A stretch of 64,000 bases of DNA from Undaria pinnatifida (GCA_012845835.1 JABAKD010000007.1:1769016-1833015); one strand, 5' to 3'; shown: positions 1-11,470, counted from the first letter of the stretch. The notes: generated by a model from the sequence alone, not told the origin. Numbers and translations: made by a program.

Positions 1-940
1 AAGTGCAGTGAGCTTAAGCTTTAGTTTTCCCCATCGACCGGAGGAAGAAAAAAACGAAAGAAAAAACCGACCGGGGTTTCGTGCCTTGTTAATTGCAATT
101 GTGTCGCCTAGGCTAAAGACTGTGTGATTCTCAAGCTGATAGTAGAGTGACACGGAGATAAGAGCAGTAAAACTGGCCTGTTCTTATGGACTCTTAAATC
201 GGATACCCCCGCTGCATATGTGGCGACTAATCTATGCCCTATACCTGGTACCGGTATATGGCACCCAATGACCAAAGCTACGAAAGGGAGGTCAGTTTTG
301 GGACATTTGTTTTGCAGTGACTCGGGGTCACTTGTGACTCGGGGTCACTTACGCGAGTGACTCACCCCCCTGTTCCTTGCGGCCTTAAGCCGTACTCATC
401 GTTCATCATTCATCATGCTGTGTTCATCATGCTGGTTTAATTTTGCGAGCGATATGATTGCACCATGAACTGTTTCGCTACGTTGCGCTAAAACAATCGC
501 TTAAAGGTTTTTTTTTGCCCTTGAGGTACAGAGTTACTCGTGCGAGCAGCCCAAACCCGGAAGTGACAAACGTGATACCCCTCCCTGCCGTATAGTCTTG
601 GTCAAGTCTGAGGTGAGAACGGCACAGAGATAAGAGCGGTGCACACTGGCCTGTTGCGATGGACTCTTGAATCGGATATTGCACTGCATGTAATAGGAAG
701 GACACCGAGGGAAGAAGGGCGCGTTTTCGACGATGAGCATGGGGGAGGAGGCGACCGGGTGCAGACGTGCAAGGCGAAGAGGTGTCTTGTGAGACGCCAA
801 GAATTGGAGGAGGTTTTCTTGAAGAGGCGAGTTTCGCGTTTTTTGCACTGATTGCGTTAAACCAACGACCCATTCATGACTCTGGTAGGGGCGAGTTTAA
901 AAGGTTATGAGCCTCCTAGCTCTAGCGGAGGTCTGTACCG
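1..940. other. No gene recognised
   Basis: Mixed-composition DNA with short open frames on both strands, none resembling a known protein or keeping a consistent frame. The motif GTGACTCGGGGTCACTT near 316-350 is a small local repeat. An exact GGTTATGAGCC lies at 903-913 (see the primer-site entry for E1). Nothing else is supported. Confidence 0.5.
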
Positions 941-1290
941 ACCAAGGCTACGTTGCGGTAGGGGGGATGTTACGACGGTGTTATGATATACCCCCATTTT
1001 CCCTACCGGGTTTTCACCACTATCATAGCACGAGTGCATGACCCTGTACCTTACCGCAAAAAAAAAAGTTTTTAAAACGCGATTTTTAAGGCGCAGCGTA
1101 ACTTACCACTCCATTTGAGGACTCACATCGCCAAAGTAACTCGGCACGAAAGCTCAAGACTGCAAAAAAAAGCAGAGCGGTCACTCGCGCAAGGGACCCC
1201 CAGCCACCGCAAAAAGTACGACGAAAAATTGAACCTTCCATCGTAGCCTTGGCCATCTCAGTGCCTCGCCCAAACCCCGACAAAAAATCT
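941..1290. repeat. Dispersed repeat, copy 1 of 2
   Basis: This stretch matches 16165-16400 in the same orientation. Both contain an ACCAAGG...ACGGTAG block, then a CATAGCACGA motif, a 'gtacct(t/c)a' block, and GCGTAGCTTACCA-like and GGACTCACATC-like blocks in the same order. Divergence is high and no inverted ends or TSD were found, so the class is unknown. It could be part of a degraded transposon or an ancient duplication. Confidence 0.45.
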
Positions 1291-1344
1291 CATGGCGTAG
1301 ATCACCGCGCGGTAGGGGTTGCTTTTTTTTGCGCCAAACGTTTC

Positions 1345-1675
1345 TGCGTTAGGGTTGTTAGGGTTGAGCTCTCTCCTCAAGTGCGGAACTATCGGGTGGT
1401 ATGACAATTTTACGGAGCCATCCCGCGTAAGGGGTGAAGCAGAAAGTCCCTGAGCACCTCACATGAGGAGCTCAATATCTCTCCCGAAAAAATATTTCGA
1501 AGGCATTCGTTTGCACAACCCGACCAAGCTTCTACGCCTTGAAGTAGTCCTAAACGAAATATATGTACCCGTGAAATTACTTGAATAATGACTAACCGGC
1601 AGTTTCTCACTTGAGGGGCTCCATCGGACACAAGCGGTATTAGTTGAACCAACAAATGCAACCCCCATCGTGGGA
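1345..1675 (+). mobile_element. GGGGTGCAG-end short element, copy C1 (degraded)
   Basis: Member of a short dispersed family found repeatedly in the first 11.5 kb. It has the family's GAGCTC-rich block followed by CTCAAGTGCGG, the inner block GCATTCG...CAACCCGACCA, and a right end reading TGCAACCCCCATCGTGGGAT. The left end is eroded. It is non-coding and is called a MITE-like element from its conserved ends in other copies; the superfamily is unknown. Confidence 0.4.
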
Positions 1676-1734
1676 TGAGTGTATGAATATGCTTAGGCGT
1701 GGGATGAGTGTATGAATATGCTTAGGTTAGGACA

Positions 1735-1880
1735 AGCGCATAGAAGCCGTGGTCGAATTGCACGAATGAACGCCTTCGAAGCCATGTATCGGGTGATGAA
1801 AAATTCATCGAGCTCCTCACGTTAGGAATTCAAAAAAAAAAACTCAAAATCTGCTGCACCCCTATGATAGCGGGAGATGG
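1735..1880 (-). mobile_element. GGGGTGCAG-end short element, copy C2 (partial)
   Basis: Partial copy in the opposite layout. It carries the inner block GAATGAACGCCTTCGAAG, a GAGCTCCTCACGTTAGGA block and an end reading CTGCTGCACCCCTATGATAG. Its end forms an inverted pair with the end of copy C3 about 400 bp downstream (TGCACCCCTATGATAGCG against its complement near 2268-2286). Confidence 0.4.
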
Positions 1881-2259
1881 CTCCTCTACCTTAGCGTGTG
1901 CATGCCACTGTAAAGGTGCACCAACCATTGCCTTTGCCTTTTGAGGGTGGTGGCTTGATGAACTACTCGGTCAAATACCTCACCCAAAACAAATTCTGCG
2001 CAGACTAAAAGTGCTCCCCGATGAACAATCGCACGGCCTAGGCATGCATAAAAAAAGCAGTAGTTCTGAAGAAACGGAAAAAAAAATCCGACGATTTCGG
2101 GTTAAGATGGGTTAAGGAGGCCCATCACTCAGACGAAAAAGGTTTGTCAAAACGTTGGCACCTCTGTCATATCACGCGTCACAAAGTGACTCTGAGAAAC
2201 CAAGTACTCTTTTCCCGACGAATAATGCCATCGCATATATAGATCAGGCACGTGATGAG

Positions 2260-2525
2260 TCACCCCGCGCTATCATAGGGGTGCACCATATTCTAACAAG
2301 GTTCTGAGCTCCTAGCAAGAGAAGCGGAATATCACACCCGAAACATGACTTCGAAGACATTCGGTCGCGCAACCCGACCAACATTGCTACGCGCCAATCC
2401 TATAAACAACCATTGTACTCGTAGGATTATCTTACCAAACCGAGTGTTCCACACTATTAATGGAGAAGCTCAACCGATCGGAAACAAATGGCCCAAAAAG
2501 CGCGACCCCCATGGGGTAGCTCAAA
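2260..2525 (+). mobile_element. GGGGTGCAG-end short element, copy C3
   Basis: Starts with TCACCCCGCGCTATCATAGG and GTGCACCATATTCTAACAAG, continues with the shared GACTTCGAAGACATTCG and GCGCAACCCGACCAAC blocks, and ends near GCGACCCCCATGGGGTAG. Related to copy C4 along most of its left half. No coding capacity is seen. Confidence 0.45.
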
Positions 2526-3227
2526 CGCTACGGCAAAGAGTGAAACATCACCAATTTTCTTTCTGAGGCTTCTATTAATATTAATATCCCGTTGAGGATC
2601 TCGATGCCTAGCCCAAGAACATCAATTTGAGTTGAGCTTAACCGTGCAATCCGCGATTATGACCAAAGCCCATGGCCTAGGGATCAAAATATCAAAAGGT
2701 ACTAACATCGTGTGCGTCGACTCTCGTGTGTGTGATATATTCGCACTGTACATATAGGGCTGAGCTTCAAGAAGCTCTGAAGAAGACGAAGAGAAAGAGG
2801 GCGGCCGCTTTGTCTCGAACGGTGGCCGCGGAGTCCGCGAGAGACGACAAAGTAGAAGAGGTGAACTTGCAAACCTGACCATGTCGGATTTTGTTAGAGT
2901 TTAATGGGTGGTCGTCGTTCCATTTCACTGGGAGAGCGTTGTAAGGCTTAGTTAGGGTAGGCAATTGGCCACCAATCGCCTACCCAAACTACTGCTGTAG
3001 GCTCCACTACACAATCCAGGACGGGTGCCACGATAGAGGTGGGTAGCGCTTTTGGCTACAATATTTTGTGAAAGACGGAGCTCCTTAACCCTCCTTAACC
3101 CCAAGATCATCGGAATGGATACCGGATACCGTTCTGTTGTTACGCAAGATTAAACTTTTCTGTTTTACCGAGGCCATGAGTCCGGTTATCGAGTTGCACT
3201 TTCGTTTCGCTCAAAAATCACTTTTCG
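2526..3227. other. No gene recognised; one dispersed repeat at about 3016-3110
   Basis: Positions 3016-3110 carry a block (GTGCCACGATAGAGG, then GTAGCGCTTTTGGCT, then CTCCTTAACC) also seen at about 4508-4625 and 23765-23835. The segment near 2820-2900 resembles one near 4055-4170 (both with a 'gacaaagtagaa(g/a)aggtg'-like core), suggesting an old duplication. No protein match is recognised. Confidence 0.4.
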
Positions 3228-3633
3228 CCTCAGAAGGCACAGAAGGCCTAATAATCTTCTCAATAGGTTATGAGCCTCAGAGGACAAATAGTGCACCTCT
3301 GCAGTAGTATTAGTACTACTAGTAGCATATGTTCCAGTGGAGGAGTCACCACTAGGCAGGTTAAAGGCTTACTTAACCCTGTGAGGACTCAGATATGTTA
3401 ACAGTAGTAGTCCCTCCATATTGCCGTTTGCCTCAGGAGGCATAGAAGGCATAGTACACCTCCTCAATAGGTTATGAGCCTCAGAAGGCAAATATTGCAC
3501 CTTTACCGTGCTGTTAATACTACTAGTAGCATATTCCCAGTGGGGGAGTCGCCACCAGGCAGGTTTAAGGCTTAATTAACCTTGTGAGGACTCAGATACG
3601 TTTACAGTAGTAGTCCCTCTATAGTGCCGGTTG
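3228..3633. repeat. 203-bp tandem duplication, two copies
   Basis: Units 3228-3430 and 3431-3633 align end to end. Shared landmarks in order are CCTCAG(A/G)AGGCA, CTCAATAGGTTATGAGCC, the dyad TACTACTAGTAGCATAT, GAGTC(A/G)CCACYAGGCAGG and ACAGTAGTAGTCCCTC. Each unit contains GGTTATGAGCC (3266-3276 and 3470-3480), the same 11-mer used as the primer site of element E1, so the unit may derive from a retrotransposon LTR/leader junction. Confidence 0.7.
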
Positions 3634-3699
3634 CCCGCTATATTGCCTGCGAAATCGCTTGGCACACCTGGGGACAACCAGCAGAGGCAGTATGGAGTA

Positions 3700-3775
3700 G
3701 TGCCGGTTGCCGCTATAGTGCCGTTATTTCTGGCACTATATTGGAAAATACCTGCGCTATAGCGGCAACCGGCAC
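3700..3775. mobile_element. 76-bp foldback MITE with TA target duplication
   Basis: Perfect 19-bp terminal inverted repeats, GTGCCGGTTGCCGCTATAG at 3700-3718 and its complement at 3757-3775, flanked on both sides by TA (3698-3699, 3776-3777). The TA duplication fits Tc1/mariner-type integration, and the element is far too short to code. A partly matching end (GTGCCGGTTGCCCGCTATA) lies about 75 bp upstream near 3625-3643, so more than one copy or a rearranged copy is present. Confidence 0.6.
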
Positions 3776-3779
3776 TAGT

Positions 3780-4986
3780 GTGCTGCACCTATACAGTATT
3801 AATAGTCAGGGTAAGGCGGTGGCGTGACAGAGCAATGTGGCCGTCTCATTGGAGGAAGCCGTCCTAATTCATGCCAGGTTGCGGGCGCGATTCCCCAGTC
3901 GCGCCAAGCGATTTTGACCGCCTTATATCGGGATACCGCCTTATTGGGGTACCCCTACTGTACTACTGTACTTCTGTAGAGGATTAGACTGTACGTACTC
4001 ATGCAGGGTTAACAGCGGATAGAATAATAAACTGGGTTGTTGTGGCTTTTTTCGCGAACATTGGCCACAGAGTCAGCGAGCGGCACGATAAAGTAGAAAA
4101 GGTGTGAATAAAAATGAACTAATATCAGATATATACGTATTGTTGGGATCGTTAGTACTATTGTTAATGTTTTCCTACTGTTAGTATTTAATGTATCGTC
4201 ATCACCACTGACGAAGCATAACAACTTACTGCCTTGGCATTGAGTGCATGTCGCAGCTACTACGCATACACCTTTATTCTTGATAACATTTTGTTGTTGA
4301 TGCTCCCCCTGATAACATCCATAGGAGGACTCATATATAGTCAACGGAAATGCGTCTGTAAAAAACGAGCGGCCGTTGTATCACGCATCTTGCATAGATG
4401 AGTATCAATCCTAAAATGTATCGAACTCACAGCTGTGTGCTTGAAGTCATTTTATAAAATGAATTAACCTGGCACTGTCCGGTACTGTAGGAGGGTATTC
4501 ACCAGCTAGGATTAGCCGCGTGCCACGATCGAGGAACTATTAACAGTATTAAGGTATACCACTTTTTGGCTAAAACGATTTCTGAGCGACGGGACTCCTT
4601 AAACTATTACCAAAATCTTCGGAACTTCGTTCTTGCTTTGCACCATGACTATTTCTTGTATATCGAAGCCACGTTTAGACATCCTTCAGCAGAACATCGG
4701 AAGCAACATGTCTGCGTCGACTCCTGCCTACTCCCCCCCGCTTAGAGTTAGAGTTAGACTACATTCATGCGTTAGAATGATTGTACCCCGCCCCCCTCCT
4801 TGGCGTCGGTTGGCAACGACGATGTCAAACACGCCTCTCACTACGTGAGCTAGACCCCCAGGATACATTCTGTTTTTTTCTCGTTTTTTTGTTTGGGCGG
4901 TAACCGAGATGGTGGTGGAGATAGAGCGCATTGTGCGGAGTGGAGAACTTTAACTTCCATATGCAAGGGGAACAACATCACGTATT
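3780..4986. other. No gene recognised; repeat fragment at about 4508-4625
   Basis: Contains a second copy of the GTGCCACGAT / ACTTTTTGGCT / CTCCTTAAAC dispersed repeat. Short open frames on both strands look like chance. Nothing else is supported. Confidence 0.4.
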
Positions 4987-5601
4987 ATGCGCATGATACG
5001 GCAACCACGAGGAAGTTACATAGCATGCCCATTCACTGCTGTCTCTGGTAGTGGCCACACTAACAAACCATTTGGTTCATTCGAACCTGTCATCCGTATG
5101 CAAGAAAATACGCGCAAGGTGCCGATATCTCCGCCGCACAACGTGGATCTTAGTGGGATGCAGCCCATCCTTCATGCCACCCGCGGAACACCTCACCACG
5201 CTTCGTGCTTGGTGCACGCGATGCCTGCCTGGTCGGTGAAACCCGAAGTGTTCCGTGCTGGCATAGTAGGGATGCGGTGGATCTATGGTCATACGACTAC
5301 GACCATCCATGAAATGAGTAGGCCCCCTCGTGTTCCCCGCCAAATCAGCATACCCTATGGTTGCAGCTATACTGCTAACCCCCCCCCCCTCCCCTCCCGC
5401 CTTCAACACGCCAACAAATTTGAAAATCATTCATTAGCTGCAAGACATCGAGGTCAGCATCTGCGCGGGAGAATCCAGCAGGACATCGCTAAAGGTGGGC
5501 GAGTGTACAACACACAACTGCCGATGCGTGCTCCGATAGGTCTAGCACGTATTGGCCAAAATACAATACGCATATCGCTAGAAACTCGCAAAGTAGAATG
5601 A
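4987..5601 (+). CDS. Hypothetical open frame, 204 aa, doubtful
   Basis: One of the longest open frames outside the transposons and repeat arrays, starting at an ATG. The product is rich in Pro, Arg and His with no recognisable domain, signal peptide or membrane segment. A 117-codon frame is open on the opposite strand across the same DNA, which weakens the case for either. It runs directly into the GAT microsatellite at 5618. It may be a chance open frame; transcript evidence would decide. Confidence 0.15.
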   Translation: MRMIRQPRGSYIACPFTAVSGSGHTNKPFGSFEPVIRMQENTRKVPISPPHNVDLSGMQPILHATRGTPHHASCLVHAMPAWSVKPEVFRAGIVGMRWIYGHTTTTIHEMSRPPRVPRQISIPYGCSYTANPPPLPSRLQHANKFENHSLAARHRGQHLRGRIQQDIAKGGRVYNTQLPMRAPIGLARIGQNTIRISLETRKVE

Positions 5602-5617
5602 GGAGGATCGTGCTGAT

Positions 5618-5683
5618 GGCGGTGATGATGATGATGCTGATGATGATGACGATGACGATGACGATGATAATAATGATGATGAC

Positions 5684-5729
<46 letters not shown>

Positions 5730-5765
5730 CTGATGATGACGATGATGACGATGATGACGATGAGG

Positions 5766-5804
<39 letters not shown>

Positions 5805-5808
5805 TTCT
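5618..5808. repeat. (GAT)n microsatellite with interruptions
   Basis: About 190 bp of GATGAT repeats with GAC, GCT and GAG interruptions. Reading frames through it give homopolymer-like Met, Ser or Asp tracts and are artefacts of the repeat. Confidence 0.95.
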
Positions 5809-8061
5809 CACATTATTTTCGTTTGCGCGAATCCTTTCGCGAACGTACCCATTCTCTCAGGCCGTGCTGTCTTCCGCGAAGGCTCGCTATGTGGCGCTAG
5901 AAGATACTGCACACAACCTAACCACAGAGAGAGCCAGGTACGATGTTACGATGGTAGGGCTGCCTAATTTGTTACACTATTAATACGTACAAGTAGGATT
6001 CCCCCCTGATTCTGTTTGGGGGGGGGGGAAGAGCATGCAGTCGGCATATATATATCTGATACTATTATTATACTTCGAAGTATATTTTTTTAGCACATGT
6101 AGCAGATAGGTAGTGTTTGCTGGCGTCCGTGGGTTGATGCTTTGAAACAAAATACCCCCCCGATCCAGAATACCCCCCGGAAATGAATAGGACTGGACAC
6201 TCGCATGCTCTTGGTCGGTGTGTGCGCATGTTCGACTTGCGACATCCCCAGGATTCCAAACCACATCCCGAACGGGATTTCTAACCATACCTACGTATAA
6301 CGGTAAGTTTTGGGAGATATGGTTAGTTGTGGATCATGAGTAGCAGATACCTAGTGCCTGTACGTGTTCGATCGTTGAACGTTTAGATGTTAATATGCGC
6401 GCGCTTCCATTGGCCCTCTATATCCTGTTCCCCTCGGGTGCTCGCTTCCAGCTGGTCCATTAGGATACTACCTGCCCAGTGGTCAACGGAGGGAGACCTC
6501 GAATTTAGAAGTAGACATCGGTAGGGTACCGCAAACGATGGTTGCGGTCGACTGGTTTCTCGGGAGGGCTCTCCCTCCGAAGTCGCAGACATGACAATAA
6601 TGAAGGAATGCGAGATATATCAAACGAAAGTGGAGGTCACCACCGTACCACCCTCTGCGTTGTTTTGTTGCTATCTACTTGTATCGAAATAATTATTGCT
6701 GTTTTTTTTGCCTTCTCCTTGCCGGTATGAATATTCATTCGATTGTTCTTGTGTCCGAAGGCAACATCGGGAATAGCTGCATCGTTTCCCCCCAAAGTCG
6801 AAACAATTCAAGGTCCAACCAACTACCTGTACACCTGTAACATATGCCACTCTTCTCTTCTCTCCAACTCCCCTACACCAGATGTATTATGTATATGTAC
6901 CAGGTATATGTTTTGTCCAACCAAATACCTGAACACCTATATACGAAGTATTGCTCTTCCAGTCTGACAAAAAATATAAGGTCAATTTTTAAGACAAAAA
7001 ATATAAGGGCAATTGCGAATACAGCCGAAACGCGCGACACGAGGGTAAATTGTAACTAATTCACTCCAACCTATACTCGAAATGTACCGGTTATATCGTA
7101 ACCCCTTCTCTCCCATCTCGGCATGTCCGAAGGCAACGGCGGGAAGAGCTGCGGGAAAGCATGCCGGCGCACATGCGGCAAGGCCTCCTTATGAATGGAA
7201 TCAGAAGTGACGCGAGAGAGGGAATCAACTTTTCATGTCTCCATCTCCGGTAAGGGTCGCCCGCTGCGTAATATCCATCGGTACAACAGAGTAACAAGTA
7301 AGTAATGCATTTTGCATATCTTCCTCAATGATTATAACATGCGACAAGGCCTCCTTGTTACCGGAAACCCCACTGACGTGCGAAAAGAGGTAACCTTTTC
7401 GTGACCTCATATCTGGTAAGAGTCAAACGCTGGCCAACACGTACCCTGGAGCCTAGTGCTTTCTATTGGGGATATTAGAGTCTTACCCCTAACCGAGCAT
7501 AAGTCCATGTTCCTAATTAATTTCATCGCCTGGACGTGTCCTGACCGATGAGGGACGAGTGATTCCTCACCCACGTAGTAAATAAGCGATAACGCCTGCA
7601 GGGTATGATGTGGGGACAGGGGACACTTAACCCCTGTGGGAGTTTGGAGGGAAAAGGCATCGAAAAAATGCAAAACAAAACGTGACGTTTAGATTAAAGC
7701 ATCGACCACACCCCGTTTCCTTTAAGGTGGTCATGGTCGAGGGTGTAGCACTGCTCGCGGCCTCCACAAGGACAAGAAAGAGAAGCCCCGCTCACTTGAA
7801 CAAAACAAATGCCAAAAAAAACGCCGCATTATTTTTTCACGCTGCTGAACTCATCTGACTTGCAGAAATGATGCGTATACGGTCAACGCTAATTTGTTTC
7901 CACAGCTGAATGTCTTCAATACACAAGGATGAGCCCGGGCCGCTGGCGTTAAAGGAGGGTGTCCGAGGAGTATCGTAGGGAGCACTTTGCGACGCGCGCG
8001 TGGCATGAAGCACGCTGGACTCTCTCCCGAGAGCTCATTTCTCGTCAGCTCTTGTGTCGGA
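5809..8061. other. No gene recognised; one weak duplication
   Basis: Only short open frames on both strands. Positions 7165-7290 and 7330-7440 share blocks such as ACATGCG(G/A)CAAGGCCTCCTT, and a TCCGAAGGCAAC motif recurs near 6757 and 7128. No inverted ends or protein similarity recognised. Confidence 0.4.
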
Positions 8062-8063
8062 AT

Positions 8064-8487
8064 CATCCCACTCTAGGGGTGCAGCATATTCTAAGAAGTT
8101 TCTGAGCTCTTAACATGATGAGGAGCGCCATATCTCACCCAAAGCATGACTTCGAAGGCATTCGCTCGCGCAATCCGACCAGCACTTCTATTATAGCTAT
8201 TATATTAATAGTATCTATTAATAGTATAATAGTATTGATATTATTATTACTATTAATAGTTACTAATAATAGAACAATATAGTATTAATAGTATAATAGT
8301 ATTATAGTATTATAGTAATATAGTATGCGCTATTCCTGAAACAAAACTACTTGTGAACATATCAGAATAATAACAGGCAGTTCCTCGCTCGAGAAGGTCA
8401 ACCGGTCAGAACGCTCACAAGGTCAGAAACACCATACTTGTACTTGTATCGAACTAAAACCTGCAACCCCTGCCATGGGATGACTTG
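8064..8487 (+). mobile_element. GGGGTGCAG-end short element, copy C4 (best-preserved ends)
   Basis: Left end TCCCACTCTAGGGGTGCAGC and right end CTGCAACCCCTGCCATGGGA form an imperfect inverted repeat of about 20 bp. The interior has the shared GACTTCGAAGGCATTCGCTC block and then an AT-rich stretch (about 8190-8335) of TATTAATAGTATAATAG-like repeats. It is non-coding. This copy shows most clearly that the family has inverted termini around a variable simple-sequence core. Confidence 0.5.
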
Positions 8488-8559
8488 GCCACACTACACC
8501 ATACCATAATCAAGATATAACCAAGATATAATCAAGATATGATCAAGTCTCAAAAGGGT

Positions 8560-8975
8560 TTCGTGCTAAATCGTAACGCCTCAGCAAGAAAGAGGGGACA
8601 CCACAATACCCTCTCCCCCCTCCTGATGTTTGCCCTTGGGCAGCACCATGAGAAGGCCACAACCTGATTTTGCTATGTATCAGAACGCCCCCGAGGGAGG
8701 GGGGGGGGAGAAGGGGGGCGTAATTAGTACCCCTCCCCTGCCACGAGTGGTGAAAACCCGACGTGCTCCGTCCCGGAGCCGGAGGAGTAAGAGAGTCTAG
8801 GGTGGTAGGACTACGGTCATGCGTGAAAACGAGTACCCCCACCCGTCCCCCGCTTTGCGTTCGTCTTTGAGCAGCACCACAAGAAGGCCAGAGACGGTTT
8901 TTGCTATTTTGGAAGACGGAATGCCGGGTGGCCGCTTGGAAACCCGAGAGCGTGTGGTGAAAACCCAAGAGCGGT
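8560..8975 (-). repeat. Tandem exon-like duplication with matching minus-strand frames
   Basis: Two units (about 8975-8820 and 8790-8580 on the minus strand) encode similar peptides: GFHH, then SK(N/I)RLWPS(C/H)GAAQ, then a Gly/Arg-rich tail. The shared peptide pattern over two diverged DNA copies suggests a formerly coding exon that was duplicated, but no start, splice pair or family is recognisable. The opposite strand is also open from 8819 to 9220 and ends in a hydrophobic segment, which I do not trust as a gene. Confidence 0.35.
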
Positions 8976-10106
8976 TTGAAAGAGAGGAAGGGGTTTTCGG
9001 GGAAAGAGGAAACGTTTTACGGGTATCTGCTTCCTCCCCGGGGTTTCCACCAGGAGGCCTCGCCGTCATGCCCAACACGCCCCCGCGATGTCTCCGAGGG
9101 AGAAAAGAGGTAAGTCAGTATCTGTTCTTCATAATGTTCTGTCTTAACCCTTTTGACCTGGTATTATTTTTTGTTCTCCTTTTGTTTATCCTCCGGCGGA
9201 TGGGTAAAAACGAAACCTAAGACCTGTCACCACACATACAATATTATACAATTATTTCGCACGTCAATGATGATTTTGATATTTCAGAGAAGATATCTAT
9301 CATCTAGCTCATGTTAATGCGTGGGAGCCGTACGACTCGCATGGTCGGCGTAGCACATGCTAAAGGGGTTGGATTATTTACTCTACATATAAGGCAGGTC
9401 CCGCACGGTATCTCACAATGGCAGACGGATACAGGATCTACTGTCGATGATCTATGTGATCTATATGATCTATATTAACTATACGATCTATATGATATAC
9501 GCGATATATGCGATCTATATGATTTATACAATATAGATCGTCATCGGTCAAAGGTGTGAACAGCTCAAAAAGGTTCGACACGTGCTGGAAAGACGCGCGT
9601 CGTACTGTAGTTTGTCTTGCCCAAACACGCCTCCTTTGATAGGTGTCTCAAGAGGACACACGCTACGATTCAGGTGCACTTTTGCTTTTGAGAGCCTCCT
9701 CCTTCGAGTGAAACTCTTATTTTCGCCCCAAACTGATTTCGATAAAAACGAAAGCGCACACCGATCATTACATCGTTACATGGCCTAGGTATAAAAAAAC
9801 ATATTTAGAAAAAGGAACGGCATTCCGACAATTTTATTGATGATATTATTAGTGCACTGCCAGTCATTCACACCTCGGACGGATACGTCACCAAACAGAT
9901 CACTTGATGATCCAAATATTTCAGGAAGATCTTTATGGTCTAGCTCATGCTGCGGGGTGGCAGACGTACGATCTGCCTGATCTAGCACACTGTTTCCCGA
10001 ATTGGTGCTGTACTCCACATCTACAGATCGCGCACAACATATCATAATGACAGCTACAGGATCAACCTTTGCAGGTGATGGAGGTGATGTACCGCACGAC
10101 TCGTCC
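8976..10106. other. No gene recognised; GATCTATAT repeat at about 9440-9540
   Basis: Contains a short AT-rich array of GATCTATAT-like units. ORFs here are short and unrecognised. Confidence 0.4.
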
Positions 10107-10440
10107 TACGCCAGGGGTTGCACAATTTGGGTCAAAATGTAATGAACGGTTGAGCTCCTCAAGTGTGGCACTATCGGCTAGTTGATATTTGATATTCGAT
10201 AATCACAATCTTGCATCGGTTTGTTTGATAATCATAATCTTATACTTGAAGTATCTTAAAGAGACTTTTCGCTTTTGGGCTATTACTATATTACTGGATA
10301 TAAGCGATGGTCGGGTTGCGCGAACGTGTGTCTTCGAAGTCAACGCTTCAGGTGATGATGTTGAGATATTGAGCTCCCCATGTTAGGAGCTCAGAAAGTT
10401 CTCAGAAAGTTCTTAGAATCTTCTGCACCCCTACCGTGGG
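10107..10440 (+). mobile_element. GGGGTGCAG-end short element, copy C5
   Basis: Left end CCAGGGGTTGCACAATTTGG and right end TTCTGCACCCCTACCGTGGG are imperfect inverted repeats. Inside are GAGCTCCTCAAGTGTGGCAC, GGTCGGGTTGCGCGAA and GTTAGGAGCTCAG, in the same order as in copies C2 and C6. No coding capacity. Confidence 0.45.
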
Positions 10441-10754
10441 AGGCCTGTATAATTTAATACTATTAAAACTATAATACCATAATATACTATTCATACTGTT
10501 AATAATATAGCCGCCGTTCTGAGACGCTGTGCAGGACCTGTGTATGTGGAGTACAGATCCAACCCCTTTTTTTCGTGTGCTAGATGATGCAAATCGTAAG
10601 GTTCCCACTCGGCAACATGAGCTACTGTACCGTAGACGATACAGCCCTTCCTTAATTATCTACAAGTGAACCATCAAGCGAGTGGGCAAGGATGATCTGC
10701 CCGACGTGTCAATTTGTTTCGTTTTTTACACAATGTAGAGTATCGACTAACAAC

Positions 10755-11470
10755 AGCCACTCATCCCACCGTCGGGGCTGCATTTTTTGGGCTTAACAGT
10801 TCTGGAATGTTTTTGGTAATGTTTCTGGTAATGTTCTGGTGGTGTTTCTGCTAATTTTTGTGCTAATGTTTCTGGTCATGTTTCTGGTAATGTTTCTGGT
10901 GGTGTTTCTGCTGATGTTTCTGCTAATGTTTCTGGTAATGTTTCTGGTGGTGGTTCTGCATATGTTTCTGCTGATGTTTCTGCTGATGTTTCTGCTGATG
11001 TTTCTGCTGATGTTTCTGCTAATGTTTCTGGTAACGTTTCTGGTAATGTTTCGGTTAATGTTTCTGCTACGAATGTTTCTGCTAATGTTTCTGCTAATGT
11101 TTCTGCTAATGTTTCTGTTAGTGTTTCTGCTAATGTTTCTGCTAATGTTTCTCCTAACATTCCTTCTAGTGTTCCTGTTAATGTTTCTGCTGATGTTTGT
11201 GGTAATGTTTCTGGTAATGATTGTGCTAATGGTAATGTTAATGTTTGTATGTTGATGTTGAGCTCCGTAAGTGTGGAACCATCGATGAGTACGATCATTT
11301 TACGACTACTTTTGTCTTTAGGACTATTATTAGATTAATAGCGCATGGAAACGTTGGTCGGGTTGCGCGACCGGGTTTCTTCTCAAAAAGGCACACGCGT
11401 TCCGGGCGAGGTATTAGGCTTCTCGTGTTGGGAGCTCAGAATCTCCTGCTGCACCTCTAGCGCGGGGTGA
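10755..11470 (+). mobile_element. GGGGTGCAG-end short element, copy C6, with internal minisatellite
   Basis: Left end ATCCCACCGTCGGGGCTGCA and right end CTGCTGCACCTCTAGCGCGG are imperfect inverted repeats. Between them lies a long 12-bp-unit array, followed by the family blocks GAGCTCCGTAAGTGTGGAAC, GGTCGGGTTGCGCGA and GTTGGGAGCTCAGAATC. The array probably expanded inside the element, since other copies carry different simple sequence in the same position. Confidence 0.45.
10805..11245. repeat. 12-bp minisatellite (AATGTTTCTGCT-like)
   Basis: About 35 imperfect copies of a 12-bp unit, AATGTTTCTG(C/G)T. Because 12 is a multiple of three, several frames stay open on both strands and give repetitive peptides (MFLL on plus, ETLA/ETSA on minus). 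I treat these as non-genic. Confidence 0.9.

Noticed and set aside
1345-1370. Interstitial telomere repeat (TTAGGGTTGTTAGGGTTG)
   Set aside because: Only two imperfect units; too short to mean anything.
5578-5900. Poly-Ser and poly-Met frames
   Set aside because: Produced by the GAT microsatellite on either strand.
10839-11298. 138-140-codon repetitive frames on both strands (MFLL and ETLA repeats)
   Set aside because: Consequences of a 12-bp minisatellite; both strands equally open.
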